NCBI GenBank assembly: GCA_007376345.1
Contig: VMGA01000001.1
Location: 1 to 61,746 of the forward strand
Length of the DNA: 61,746 nucleotides
Reading direction: 5' to 3'
Source: Microgenomates group bacterium Gr01-1014_16
GTDB lineage: Bacteria; Patescibacteriota; Microgenomatia; CAZETR01; Amesbacteraceae
In this document: positions 47,869 through 58,451 of the stretch, piece by piece
How positions within the stretch are numbered: the first letter of the stretch is position 1
How the letters are laid out: each line of letters begins with the position of its first letter
Program-made: the position numbers and the translations under genes
The notes under the pieces: generated by a model
The model's database searches: none
Told to the model about the DNA's origin: nothing
The model's input: only the letters and a program-made list of their open reading frames with translations

Positions 47869-47891
47869 TTTGCAAGAGGTCCTCTTGCAAA
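47869..47891. repeat. Perfect palindrome TTTGCAAGAGG-T-CCTCTTGCAAA
   Basis: 11-bp arms, 1-nt centre, between convergent genes. Confidence 0.85.
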
Positions 47892-47895
47892 GGGC

Positions 47896-50388
47896 CTAGT
47901 GAACGCGTTTCCATGAAAGAAATGAAATTACGCTGAAAGTGATCAACGTAAGTGATGATATTATCAGACCCGGGAGAACGTAGCGCTGGGGGGAGAAAGA
48001 GATGATATATTCTCCCGATCCGGGAATGGAAAACCCATTAATGAAACTGTAAAGAGGAACCGGCGCCTTGTTGTCCAGTCTCCAGAATGAATCGTAGTTT
48101 TGGGAGAATGCCAGCGTGGCTGGTGCTGATAGTTTTTTAACGTTTACCGTATAACTGGTGGGGTTGTGTTTGACATAACTTATTTCGGGCTGGGTTGAAG
48201 AAGGGGGAGGGGGAAGGTAATTTATGAGCCGGTCGGCCTGGGATTGGAACTGTTGCCATAAAGAAATGGGAATAACGGCTAAGGCGTTGACCACGTTGAT
48301 GTGACCCTCGGTGGCAATAGTAATAGAGGTTGGGGAGGAAACTTGGCCGATTTCAAACCATAAAAATTCCGCCCGGTCAGAAGTTGTGGCTATGGTTTTT
48401 TGAGCGGAACCGGAAAATTCGATTTTTCCTCCTTGGGGACTAACCATAAACCTTGCTAGAACGACGCAATCCCCACCACAACTGTTCAAATTAACCGTAA
48501 GTGAATTATTTCCCTCGGATACTGCCCACCCGCCGCCAAAATCAAAATCTAGGTTATCCAGGCTATATTTTTGCTGCAGAAAATCCCGCCAACTTATTAA
48601 GTCCGAAGTTTCTCTTTTCCACCATCCGGTGTGATCGGGGTCGAAATTTAATTGTTGGGCGGGAAAAATAAAATCTTTCGGAGATATGAGAGCGGCCGCG
48701 ACGTCTATTTGCCGTTTGCGATTAAGAAGTAATTTGGATTGGGGAAATTGGGATATTTGAGATAGTATCCCCGGTTTTTCTTCCGCGAAGACCAGGGCAG
48801 TTTTGGTGAGATCGATATCAGACTGATAGATATCATCGGAGCCGATGATAAAAGAGGTGGAGGCTGGGACGAAAAAGAGGTTTTGATGTGTTTTTGTCTC
48901 AAGCAGGGTCACCGGACCGAAATCTAACCGGCTTTTAACCCACGGAAGCCGACTAAGCTGGTTGGTAAAAACCTGACGATATTTAACGTCCTGGGGTTTT
49001 AAGCTATCTCGGAGGGGGTCTATGGCAGCAAATCCCAGATACTTTACTGACGCAATGTCAAGCAGTTGGCCGGAGTAGCTGGCTTCGCGCAAAAAATTAA
49101 GAAGATCATAACTACCGACTACTCCGGTGGAAAACGGCCGCTTGTTAAGCAAGGTGAGGGCGTCCGTGGAAGGATGGGTGGGGCTGGAATAACCCAAGGG
49201 AGGCTTTGAGGGTATCCAGACTATGCCGCCTGGGTTGGGATCCGATTCTAGAAACCTGGCAAGCTGCAGGTAAGAATCGGGGTTTCGGACCTTGGAAAAC
49301 AAACCCGTGGCTTGGCCCCTTAAAATGGGGGTAATTAAAAAGAGTAAATAAATGACGATTAAGCCGGGCAGCAGACGATTTTTTTGAAAAAGATACTGGC
49401 TAGAAAAGGCGATGAGAACAGAGTAAGACAAAGCCAGGAGGGTAAAAAACTTGACAGGATCACGAAAGAGGGAAAACCCCGGTATATGGGAAAACAACCA
49501 GGGATAAACTTGGGGAAACGGGGGCTGGCTGCCCTTGACTAGAAACAACGATAACAGTGCTATACCCGTCCAATAAAATATCCGATTGTTTCTGGGGAAT
49601 ACAACCAGAGGTAAAAAAGCCAAAATCGGCAGCAAAAAAAAGTAAGGTGAGGGTGAGGAGATATGGCCAAAAATGTTTTTGGGCCAATGGGGTTGGATTA
49701 AGAATATGGCGTGGGTGAGACTGGCAAAGCTCAAAGAAGAGACCTGTGACTGCCGGGTGTAACCTGTGGGAAGTGAAGGGGCTTTGGTAAATAGTGAGGG
49801 CAACATCCAATAGCTATGTGCGCCCACAAGAACTAAGCCCGTGATCAGACCAGTGATCAAATAATATTTGAACTGACGGAGGTTTAAAATTGTGTGAAAA
49901 GACGCAAGAATCACCAGAAGATATAAGAATCGGATATCTAAAAAGGATATTGTCAGAGTTACCAGAATGAATCTGGATCTGGCGGAAATGTAATAAATTG
50001 CCAAGGGTATGAGCGAATATGCAATCGCCAAACTCAACTGGCCACCATCTATGAGCATCAGAATGAATGTGTTGGTCGCAAATAATGATTGCCCTATGAG
50101 TCTGGCCGAAGTTGAAAGTGAATAACTTTTGAGTAATTTACCCATCGCAAACCAACTGATTATGAAAGCCGGGAGAATACCTAACAAAAAAATTGAAAGA
50201 GTAAAATCCAAACCGATTTTGGCGCCCAGACCGTATAAAAGTCCGTACGGCCAGTCCCACAGGGTGGATGTGGTAAACACCCCCAGGGCGTCATGACTGG
50301 CGGGAGACCAGGTGTAGGGTAAACTAAAATTACTCGCGGCAAGGGCTGGAAAAAGGTAGGGAAAGTCGTGGGCAGCTATCGGAAACAT
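47896..50388 (-). CDS. Large multi-TM protein (GT-C/arabinofuranosyltransferase- or YfhO-like)
   Basis: Many TMs and soluble C-terminal domain; N-terminus starts abruptly (possible upstream frameshift). Confidence 0.7.
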   Translation of the reverse strand: MFPIAAHDFPYLFPALAASNFSLPYTWSPASHDALGVFTTSTLWDWPYGLLYGLGAKIGLDFTLSIFLLGILPAFIISWFAMGKLLKSYSLSTSARLIGQSLFATNTFILMLIDGGQLSLAIAYSLIPLAIYYISARSRFILVTLTISFLDIRFLYLLVILASFHTILNLRQFKYYLITGLITGLVLVGAHSYWMLPSLFTKAPSLPTGYTRQSQVSSLSFASLTHAIFLIQPHWPKNIFGHISSPSPYFFLLPILAFLPLVVFPRNNRIFYWTGIALLSLFLVKGSQPPFPQVYPWLFSHIPGFSLFRDPVKFFTLLALSYSVLIAFSSQYLFQKNRLLPGLIVIYLLFLITPILRGQATGLFSKVRNPDSYLQLARFLESDPNPGGIVWIPSKPPLGYSSPTHPSTDALTLLNKRPFSTGVVGSYDLLNFLREASYSGQLLDIASVKYLGFAAIDPLRDSLKPQDVKYRQVFTNQLSRLPWVKSRLDFGPVTLLETKTHQNLFFVPASTSFIIGSDDIYQSDIDLTKTALVFAEEKPGILSQISQFPQSKLLLNRKRQIDVAAALISPKDFIFPAQQLNFDPDHTGWWKRETSDLISWRDFLQQKYSLDNLDFDFGGGWAVSEGNNSLTVNLNSCGGDCVVLARFMVSPQGGKIEFSGSAQKTIATTSDRAEFLWFEIGQVSSPTSITIATEGHINVVNALAVIPISLWQQFQSQADRLINYLPPPPSSTQPEISYVKHNPTSYTVNVKKLSAPATLAFSQNYDSFWRLDNKAPVPLYSFINGFSIPGSGEYIISFSPQRYVLPGLIISSLTLITFSVISFLSWKRVH

Positions 50389-50517
50389 CGGATAATGAAT
50401 ATAAGAAATAAAAGAAAGTAGGCAATTTGTGATAATGATTGGACCTGTGAAGTCCGATGGATAAACAGCAGTAAAGATGATGCTGTAAGCGTCAGGACAG
50501 AAAGCATGTAAAGTGTT

Positions 50518-50805
50518 TTAACCGTGTTTGGCATGGGCGAGCCGCAAGGCACCAATGATGAGATAAATATATGACCAGTCGGACAATTTACGGACAACGG
50601 TTTCATCGACAACTCCGCTGCCAATAAAATAAAACAAGACTGCCAAGGTGATAAATACCAAAGACAAAATAAACCAGCTTTTGTAATCGCGAATTTTCCA
50701 GACTCCCAATCCGGTGAATACGACAAAGATGACGCTTGATAAAAGTCCTTTGACCGGGAGAACTACAGCATCAAACAAAGCCAATAAAGCAATTAGGATA
50801 GTCAT
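50518..50805 (-). CDS. Small multi-TM hypothetical protein
   Basis: 95 aa, about four hydrophobic segments; ATG overlaps the stop of the next gene. Confidence 0.6.
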   Translation of the reverse strand: MTILIALLALFDAVVLPVKGLLSSVIFVVFTGLGVWKIRDYKSWFILSLVFITLAVLFYFIGSGVVDETVVRKLSDWSYIYLIIGALRLAHAKHG

Positions 50806-53800
50806 TGGTGTCTGGGGCGCAATAAAGATTTTAAAACAAAAATTATGCCTAATAAATACGCTCCGGCTGAAATAGTATTAACGGTTGCAAAATAGTCATA
50901 CGGCTGAAAATATAATTTTAACTTTAAGCGCAGACTACCGTCAGGCATTATTTGATAATCAGACACCGGAAAATCAGACTTGATTACTCGCGGGTCAATT
51001 TCCCACATGTTGGCATAATCGAATACTACGTGATGGATATTGAAGGCTAACTGCTTGCCACTTTGGGTAATTAACTGCCACTTTTTAAGATGGGGATCCA
51101 GAAAAATCAACGAATGCTGACCAGTAAGATCGGAAATTTCAATGTCATAACTATGGGCGGCGTTTTTTTTGAAAGATAATTTAGCTCCGTGATTTGCAAA
51201 CGTGGCTGGACTGTCTGAAATGTAGATTTTTTCACTGCGATATTTTGGATTTATCTCATATAAACTATACCTCGATCCAAAATCTTTTATTTTATTCCCG
51301 ATTAGACTGGCGATAAATTTTGGGGGCTGAAGGGCAAATAAACCATCGGAAAACATAAAAGTGTTTTGTAAGTCTTCCGGTGTGGAGTTGCTGACTATCA
51401 CATATCTGACGTTGTATTGCCGCAGGAGACGGCCGATAGCGCCGTAGTCCATGTTCTCTAACCAATGAAACACATCTTTCGCTTTATCAGCAAAACTAAT
51501 TAGTCCGGACATATCGTTTTTGCCGGCTAATAACAATAATGGCGATACTCCGGCGTAATAATGATCTTTACGAAATTCATCCGGCACAATCACGCTGTTG
51601 CCGGACAATAGAGGTAGAGACAAGTAGCGACCGGCACTGTTCTGATTCTTAACGAATTTCAACATGTCTTGATAATCTCTATTAAAAGCCCGAATTCCGT
51701 CATAACTGTGAAGGCTGGTCCAGTAAGGCAGGTTTTCGAACTCTCCCAGGATGAAGGGCTTGGCGTTAAGTACGCTGATTAAAAAGACGGCAAACAATAA
51801 ATAAGCTTTGTGTTTTTCCGATTTAATAGATTTGACGACTATGGCTAAACTAACAGAAATAACCAACGCCCATTGAAATGCCAGGCCGTAAGCAAATTTG
51901 TCATACATGTTGCGAAAAATTACAAATCCCGGAATGTGATTGGAAAGCCACAAAAAGATTGATATTCCCCACGGTCCAATATTGACAGTAAAAAAATAAA
52001 TCGCCAAAGTAAAGCTAAACATCGCGGCTACATACAAACTCGTTCTGGTTTTGTCTTTTTCGATCACCAATCCTGCTATAATAATGACGGCTATAAGTAA
52101 ATAGCCGGAAATTAAGATCTTTGAGTACCAGGAAAAATAAATCGGCAGTTGGGGCCAGTGGTTTGCAAGCTGAATTTTTTGATGATATGAGTTTAGCAGC
52201 GGGAAAAAACTGTTATTAATCTCGGTAACCGCCCTGATTCCAGCTTCGTTCTGTTTGCGAAATTCGACGGATGTGATACTGGGCGTATATGAACCTGGCA
52301 AAGCTTGGGCGAAATTGGTGTAAGGGACGTATGCAAACCAGTGTAAATTGAGAATTACAAACAACAAACCTGCCAATGCTAAGTAAGCTGCTAGCCTGAC
52401 TTTATGCTTCCAAGTCGCGAAAACAAGCAATGGTAAACTGGTGATTAAGGCCGCGGCCGACAGAGGGAAGGTAACCGAGATAAAGTTGAAGGCTGACCAG
52501 ATAAGTACCGCTGCAACCAGAAAATAAAACTTCCCTTCACGGACTGCTTTGATGCCCAAATGCAGGGACAGCGGAAATAAACTAATCAGATATTCCGCCA
52601 TGAGTCGGGAATTGAACAGGGTATAGAAGTTGAAGATGGAAAAAACATACATGAACGAGGCTATGATGCAAATTACACGTTCATGTTTACCTTGCGGCCG
52701 CAACAAATAACCGATTAAGTAGTAAAAGGCAAAAAATCCTCCCATGATATTGGCCGAGTAGAGTAGCGCTTGAAGGTTAAAAATCGGCAAAATCTTTTTT
52801 AGACCAACAAGAATTATCAAGAAGGCGGACAGAGAGGAGGGAGGAATTGAATTGGTTAACTGGCTTAATCCTGTATCAGATACTATCTTTGACGCGTAAT
52901 TATTTAGAAATTCTTGAGGATATAAATAAAATATTCGCGTGTCGTCGCCGCCTAAATAATAGGTGGTGGATAATCCGGAGACAAAAACGAACAATATTCC
53001 CAGCAATAACAGAGCCCTTTTAGTCATCAAGTCGTCTAAGGTTGACAACATGTTGACACTGATCTTGTTAAAAAGTTTACCCATCCTGGCCAGCCTGTTT
53101 AAGACGGTGACCTGGAGAATATAAAAAATTACACTGCCAAAAAGCGTTATCCATAAATACACCGCCATCCGTTGGGCCAGCAAAAAATTACCGGAAATAA
53201 ATGCCAGTGACAGAATTATCAGCACTCCCGCGGGGACAAAGAACGGATTGATTTTATGAACATAATTTTGCAGGTCTTTTTGTCGAGTTACTATTTCGGA
53301 CTTAATCCCTGAATCCTTTCGGTAAATAGCTAAGGTGGAAAGAAGAGCAATTACAAACGAGATAGTACCAACTTTGACGTAATCCATACCGGCAATTACA
53401 GACGCAGACCTGTTTACGAGAATAGTCATTAATTTTCCGGGGGATTTGTAGGGCGTGTCACGGGGAAACACATATTTAGCCGTCAAAATTGGTACTGCCC
53501 TTAAGTCCAGAATGTTTTGTTTTTGTGTCAAGTTTGGGGTAACTATCTCAAACTCAATGACGAATTCTTTGTTTTTCGAGTCGGCTATTGTAGGAAAACC
53601 AAATTGATAGTCATCGTCATTATTAAAATAAGAAAAATCATACCGATTTTCCGCGTACCACTTGTTTTGACGCGCTTCTTTTATTCTGAATATCACCTGC
53701 CCCGGATTGCCTTTCAGCCGGAAGTAGTTAAACGAAATCGAGCCCAGATAACTATCGTGAGAGACGGCGTTGAAAGTGTACTTGAGAGTGGTATTGGGTT

Positions 53801-53960
53801 CATATTCCGGCTTAACTTTAACTTCAGAGGAAGCATAGGTGTCGGTGTAGTTAAACAGTTTATTTTCTTTGATCTCCTGATAAACGGAAAACAGCGCAAA
53901 TGCTGCCAGAAGTGCCGCCCAAACCACACCCAGCCTCACCAAAAACTTAAGCTTTCGCAT
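50802..53960 (-). CDS. Large multi-TM protein, paralogue of 53947..56172
   Basis: YYLGGDDTRIFYLYPQEFL; IKDFGSRYSLYEINPKY. Confidence 0.8.
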   Translation of the reverse strand: MRKLKFLVRLGVVWAALLAAFALFSVYQEIKENKLFNYTDTYASSEVKVKPEYEPNTTLKYTFNAVSHDSYLGSISFNYFRLKGNPGQVIFRIKEARQNKWYAENRYDFSYFNNDDDYQFGFPTIADSKNKEFVIEFEIVTPNLTQKQNILDLRAVPILTAKYVFPRDTPYKSPGKLMTILVNRSASVIAGMDYVKVGTISFVIALLSTLAIYRKDSGIKSEIVTRQKDLQNYVHKINPFFVPAGVLIILSLAFISGNFLLAQRMAVYLWITLFGSVIFYILQVTVLNRLARMGKLFNKISVNMLSTLDDLMTKRALLLLGILFVFVSGLSTTYYLGGDDTRIFYLYPQEFLNNYASKIVSDTGLSQLTNSIPPSSLSAFLIILVGLKKILPIFNLQALLYSANIMGGFFAFYYLIGYLLRPQGKHERVICIIASFMYVFSIFNFYTLFNSRLMAEYLISLFPLSLHLGIKAVREGKFYFLVAAVLIWSAFNFISVTFPLSAAALITSLPLLVFATWKHKVRLAAYLALAGLLFVILNLHWFAYVPYTNFAQALPGSYTPSITSVEFRKQNEAGIRAVTEINNSFFPLLNSYHQKIQLANHWPQLPIYFSWYSKILISGYLLIAVIIIAGLVIEKDKTRTSLYVAAMFSFTLAIYFFTVNIGPWGISIFLWLSNHIPGFVIFRNMYDKFAYGLAFQWALVISVSLAIVVKSIKSEKHKAYLLFAVFLISVLNAKPFILGEFENLPYWTSLHSYDGIRAFNRDYQDMLKFVKNQNSAGRYLSLPLLSGNSVIVPDEFRKDHYYAGVSPLLLLAGKNDMSGLISFADKAKDVFHWLENMDYGAIGRLLRQYNVRYVIVSNSTPEDLQNTFMFSDGLFALQPPKFIASLIGNKIKDFGSRYSLYEINPKYRSEKIYISDSPATFANHGAKLSFKKNAAHSYDIEISDLTGQHSLIFLDPHLKKWQLITQSGKQLAFNIHHVVFDYANMWEIDPRVIKSDFPVSDYQIMPDGSLRLKLKLYFQPYDYFATVNTISAGAYLLGIIFVLKSLLRPRHQ

Positions 53961-56172
53961 GATTCTTTTTCACCAGAAAGAATAATTGAGAGCACGCCAA
54001 CACCAAAAATGACCCGAGGCTGATGTTACGAATAGGCCGGTTGTATTTCGCGGGTTCAAAATACAGCGACATCTTCAAATTAAGTGACCCATCGGGATTG
54101 GTGGTATAGTACGCCTCGGGAAAATTATTTTTTATCTCACCGGGGTCAATTTCCCAACCATTGGCAAAATTTTGAACCGGAACATTTTGGCCCTTGTGAT
54201 ACGCCCGGGGTTCAGGCCCCTCTATGTACAGCGTCCAATCCCGATAATAGGAATCCAAAAATACGATTTTTTGCGGTTTTTTGATATTTGATAAGCTCAC
54301 TTTATATAAAGAATCAGAGATTTTTTCGTAGTCCGCATTGGGTAATGCCCGGGGAAAGACATCGTAGTCATCAGTCAGATAAATACGATCGTTATTGTAT
54401 TTGGGGTTAATCTCGTAAAGCGTATAGCGAGTGCCAAAATCTTGAAGTTTTTTACCAAGTAACCCGTTTATAAACTCGGCGGTTTGCCATTTTAGGACAA
54501 CTCTGTTATCACCCCCGTATAAATAAGACGTCATACTCTCCGGTAGACTCTGTTTATCCAGGATCACATACCGGGCATTTAAAAGCTGAACCATGCGCCC
54601 GAATTCGATATATTTTCTGTCCCGCAGACCCGGAAAAATACTATCTCCGATGGCAATATTGGTTGAGGTGATAAAGCTATATTGACCGGCGTAGTCCTGA
54701 CGGTTGCTTAAGAAACGCAAAGGAGACGGACCAGAGTAGAAATGCCCGGGATGATATTTATCTTCGATATTAGTAAACGAGGGATAGTTAAGAGGCAGCC
54801 ATAAAATCCGGGAGGGGTTCTTTAAGTCCGAAAGATATGCCGCAAGATTATTAAAGTCATCATTGAAAGTGCCTGACATTTTGGCTTGCACTCCTACATG
54901 TTCAACTCTGGCTTGAAACAACGGATAGGCATTTACCAAAATAGTTATTATTAAACCTGCTCCGATTACCAAACGCACAATTTTATTCGTAAACCGATTT
55001 GCCAAAATAGATAGTCCAATTCCGAGTGTCAACGCGTAATAAAGGGCCGTCGTCAAGGCAAACTTGTCAAACATGTTTCTAAACATTGTGAAAAATGGCA
55101 CCCGTAGAGACAACCAAATAAACAAGTCAGGACCCCAATGCTGAAAATTCGGCGTCATCAAGAACCAGGAAATCAACAACCCTAATAACCCTAAAATAAA
55201 CCCCATAGTCAATACGTTGTTCTTTTCGCGATGGATAAACACCCCTGCCAAGACAATCAGGGAGATAAAAAGTAGATTGGTATAAGAAACAACGGTTAAC
55301 TTATCGACCAGGCCGATTTCCAATTGATTAATTACTCCGTTTAACGGGCTAAACATTGTGGTCGTACCCCTGATACCGGCAATATTAGCCTCAATAAAAC
55401 CTTCGGACGTGTAAGTATCCACAGTATTGGCAAGTCCTGTCTTGTGAAAATTCAAGTAAAACAAATGGAAAATCCAAGAAAAGTTAATTAACACATAACT
55501 AGTCCCGAACAGCAGACCATTTAGTAAAAATACTTTTTTTGACCTTAAAAATTCCCATAACAAAAGAGGGGCGCTGGTAATAAGTATGGGAATAGTCCAT
55601 GGTAGAGAACTTAAATTAGTACTTAAAAAGGTCAGGATTAAGCAAGCCGTGAATACATACAGGAAATTACGCTGGCGGACGCTTTTAATGAAGAAATACA
55701 ACGTCGCCGGGGCAGCGGCAATTAGATAAATGACAATCATTTGGTGCTTGTAAAAAGTCCGAAACAAAAATGGAGAAAATATGTAGAACAAACTTGCCGC
55801 TATCCTGATAAAAAAAATGGTTTTTGATTGATTAGATATCCAAAGACCCAAAAGCAAATATAAAAAAATAAAGGCCAATGCCCAGTTTAGGCCGTACATC
55901 ACAAATTGAGTATTTAAGAAAGGCAGTAAAGTTTTAACAACCAGCATCAAAGCTACGAGCGGAATCGGATGAGTAGCCGGATAATATCCCGTGTTGCCAC
56001 CTCCGATAGTATTGTCCGTAACGATATTTAGAAGAAGATTCTGAATATACTCCTTAGGGTATACATAATATAAGCGCATGTCATCACCTCCCACGAAATA
56101 TAAATTACCTTGTGTTAACAAAGGAGTAATACCCAGCACCAAGGCGATAAGAATAATTACAACTTTTCTCAT
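53947..56172 (-). CDS. Large multi-TM protein, paralogue of 50802..53960
   Basis: YFVGGDDMRLYYVYPKEYI; LQDFGTRYTLYEINPKY. Confidence 0.8.
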   Translation of the reverse strand: MRKVVIILIALVLGITPLLTQGNLYFVGGDDMRLYYVYPKEYIQNLLLNIVTDNTIGGGNTGYYPATHPIPLVALMLVVKTLLPFLNTQFVMYGLNWALAFIFLYLLLGLWISNQSKTIFFIRIAASLFYIFSPFLFRTFYKHQMIVIYLIAAAPATLYFFIKSVRQRNFLYVFTACLILTFLSTNLSSLPWTIPILITSAPLLLWEFLRSKKVFLLNGLLFGTSYVLINFSWIFHLFYLNFHKTGLANTVDTYTSEGFIEANIAGIRGTTTMFSPLNGVINQLEIGLVDKLTVVSYTNLLFISLIVLAGVFIHREKNNVLTMGFILGLLGLLISWFLMTPNFQHWGPDLFIWLSLRVPFFTMFRNMFDKFALTTALYYALTLGIGLSILANRFTNKIVRLVIGAGLIITILVNAYPLFQARVEHVGVQAKMSGTFNDDFNNLAAYLSDLKNPSRILWLPLNYPSFTNIEDKYHPGHFYSGPSPLRFLSNRQDYAGQYSFITSTNIAIGDSIFPGLRDRKYIEFGRMVQLLNARYVILDKQSLPESMTSYLYGGDNRVVLKWQTAEFINGLLGKKLQDFGTRYTLYEINPKYNNDRIYLTDDYDVFPRALPNADYEKISDSLYKVSLSNIKKPQKIVFLDSYYRDWTLYIEGPEPRAYHKGQNVPVQNFANGWEIDPGEIKNNFPEAYYTTNPDGSLNLKMSLYFEPAKYNRPIRNISLGSFLVLACSQLFFLVKKNHAKA

Positions 56173-56173
56173 G

Positions 56174-56189
56174 CTAAAATCCTATTATA
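56174..56189. promoter_or_regulatory. Overlapping divergent promoters in a 16-bp gap
   Basis: + strand TGCTAAAAT (56175-56180 -10), - strand TATAAT (56189-56184). Confidence 0.6.
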
Positions 56190-57253
56190 TGCGAATCGGC
56201 GTGGATTATCGCCTGGCTAACCGGCATTTGGGCGGAATGGCTGTGTATCTAAGGAATCTCATACCACTACTCAAGAAGATTGATAGCCAAAATGAATATT
56301 TACTGTTTAGTGACAATCCGTCTGGACGTCCGGGATTTAAGAGACACGCATGGACTATTATTTGGGAGCACATTTGGCTGCAACTGTGTTTGCCTTTTTT
56401 ATTCTGGAAAGAAAAAATAAATGTTGCCTATTTTCCTAATCCGCCTGTATCGTTTTTTTTAACTATTCCTATGGTTCTGACCATTCCGGATGTGTCGTTT
56501 ATGTATGACCTGTCAATGCCAGGATGGACCAAGGGGTATTTATGGATCATGTATTTTTTGTCCGCTCATAAAGCCCGGACAATTACTACTTTCTCTCAAA
56601 ATTCGAGTAATGACATTGTGAAATTTTTTAAAGTTGAGTTAGATAAGATTTATGTCACACCGCTCGCTCCATCCAATGCTTTGTCTCTACAAAAAACAAA
56701 GCGAGAACCGCAGAAAGAATATATTCTTACGGTACCAGGCACATTTATCTCTCGAAAAAATATTGAGGAGACTATTCTGGCATTTAAACATCTGCCGGCT
56801 ATTTTGAAGAATACTTATCGGCTTATTGTGGTAGGTGACCCCCACGGCGAGGGATACGAAAAAATAAAAGACTTTGTGGAGGTGGAAAATATGACCGAGA
56901 AAGTTATTTTAGCGGGACGAGTCAGTGATCATGAGTTATCTGCTTTGTATTCCAGATCTAAATTATTTGTATGTTCATCGCTTTATGAGGGGTTTGGTCT
57001 GCCTATACTGGAAGCGATGAAATGCGGCGTCCCGGTGATCTCCTATGATAACTCTTCGCTACCTGAAGTAGTCGGTGACGTGGGAATTTTAGTAAAGAAC
57101 GTTGATGAACTTAGCCGCGCGATGGAAGAAGTCTTGATCAATGAGAAATTACAAGTAAAACTGAAAAGTCGGGGGTTAAAGCGCGCTTCGCTTTACGGTT
57201 GGGACAAAACAGCAATTTCCTTTTTAACAAGCTTGCCAAAAAATGCTTACTAA
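56189..57253 (+). CDS. GT4 family glycosyltransferase
   Basis: MRIGVDYRLANRHLGGMAVYLRNLIP; CSSLYEGFGLPILEAMKCGVPVISYDNSSLPEVVGDVG; start corrected from 56078. Confidence 0.93.
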   Translation: MRIGVDYRLANRHLGGMAVYLRNLIPLLKKIDSQNEYLLFSDNPSGRPGFKRHAWTIIWEHIWLQLCLPFLFWKEKINVAYFPNPPVSFFLTIPMVLTIPDVSFMYDLSMPGWTKGYLWIMYFLSAHKARTITTFSQNSSNDIVKFFKVELDKIYVTPLAPSNALSLQKTKREPQKEYILTVPGTFISRKNIEETILAFKHLPAILKNTYRLIVVGDPHGEGYEKIKDFVEVENMTEKVILAGRVSDHELSALYSRSKLFVCSSLYEGFGLPILEAMKCGVPVISYDNSSLPEVVGDVGILVKNVDELSRAMEEVLINEKLQVKLKSRGLKRASLYGWDKTAISFLTSLPKNAY

Positions 57254-58451
57254 AGAGTCATCTGTATTATTTGCTACGTTTTCCATGTGGACAAACGGAC
57301 AGCGTATGCCTACTAACGGGAATCTTGAACCATTGAGAGATTTTTTGATCTCCAGAGTTAGTAAATTGGTTTTGATTGACCAGCCTCATCCGGGAAGTGG
57401 GATTGTGATGCCTAAGATAGAAGAGTACACGGAAAATAAAAAGGCAATGAACTACTCATCTTCGTGGTGGGTGTACTTGATGGAGCCTTTTTTAAAATTG
57501 GTAAATAAAAATGAGACCAATGTACTTTTTAAGATGAGGGATTTTTTGTCGGTAATTGACTGGGGAATAAGGGATAAAACTTATTATGACTACTTTATTG
57601 GCATGGAGAGCATCAACACTCTGGCTGGTGTTATATTGAAAAAATTAGGCAAGATCAACAAGGTAATTTACTATGTTTTAGACTATTCTCCCAACCGATA
57701 TCCTTTAATTTTAAACAAAATATATCTGGCTTTAGACCGGTTTTGTACGATTCACGCTGACTTTGTCTGGGATGTTTCGAAGGCAATACAGCCCGCCAGA
57801 ATTTCAGCTGGTTTGGACCCGAAAAAATCGGCTCCGGTAATCCACGTTCCGATCGGGGTATATCCGCAACAGTTAATATTTACGCGCGTTGATAAACGGC
57901 GGCCTTTTTCCATGTGTTATATGGGAACGCTAACTGAGGAACAGGGACCAGATTTAGCAATTGAAATGATGCCAATAATTCTTAAAAAGTATCCCGACGC
58001 AACTTTGCATATAGTCGGAGGTGGTGAAAAAAATCTTGACCGGCTTAAAAAACTTACAAAGTCTCTGGGGTTAAAAACCTGTGTAATTTTTCATGGATTT
58101 GTGGTCGGAAGCTCTGATATGGCCAATATTCTAAGCCGGTGCTATATCGCGGTCGCTCCGTATCGCGCAATCCCCGGATCCATTAGGCAGTACGGAGACG
58201 CTTCAAAGTTGAGATCTTATGCGGCGGCAGGGTTGCCGATTGTTACGACGAATGTACCACCTCTGGGTAGAGAGCTGCAAAAGTTGGGTGGGGCAATTAT
58301 TGCGCCTGACAATAAGAAAGGCTTTGCTCAAGTAATTATGACTATATTTTCCGATCGGAAGTTGTATACTTCTATGCGAAAACAGTTAACTGAATTTGCC
58401 AAAAGTAATACTTGGGATGATGAATTTTCTCACGCTTTCTCCAAATCATAA
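57243..58451 (+). CDS. GT4-like glycosyltransferase
   Basis: MCYMGTLTEEQGPDLAIEMMPIILKKYPDATLHIVGGGE; YGDASKLRSYAAAGLPIVTT. Confidence 0.85.
   Translation: MLTKESSVLFATFSMWTNGQRMPTNGNLEPLRDFLISRVSKLVLIDQPHPGSGIVMPKIEEYTENKKAMNYSSSWWVYLMEPFLKLVNKNETNVLFKMRDFLSVIDWGIRDKTYYDYFIGMESINTLAGVILKKLGKINKVIYYVLDYSPNRYPLILNKIYLALDRFCTIHADFVWDVSKAIQPARISAGLDPKKSAPVIHVPIGVYPQQLIFTRVDKRRPFSMCYMGTLTEEQGPDLAIEMMPIILKKYPDATLHIVGGGEKNLDRLKKLTKSLGLKTCVIFHGFVVGSSDMANILSRCYIAVAPYRAIPGSIRQYGDASKLRSYAAAGLPIVTTNVPPLGRELQKLGGAIIAPDNKKGFAQVIMTIFSDRKLYTSMRKQLTEFAKSNTWDDEFSHAFSKS

Noticed and set aside
47869-47891. Rho-independent terminator
   Set aside because: Perfect palindrome between convergent genes but no flanking U-tract; kept only as a palindrome.
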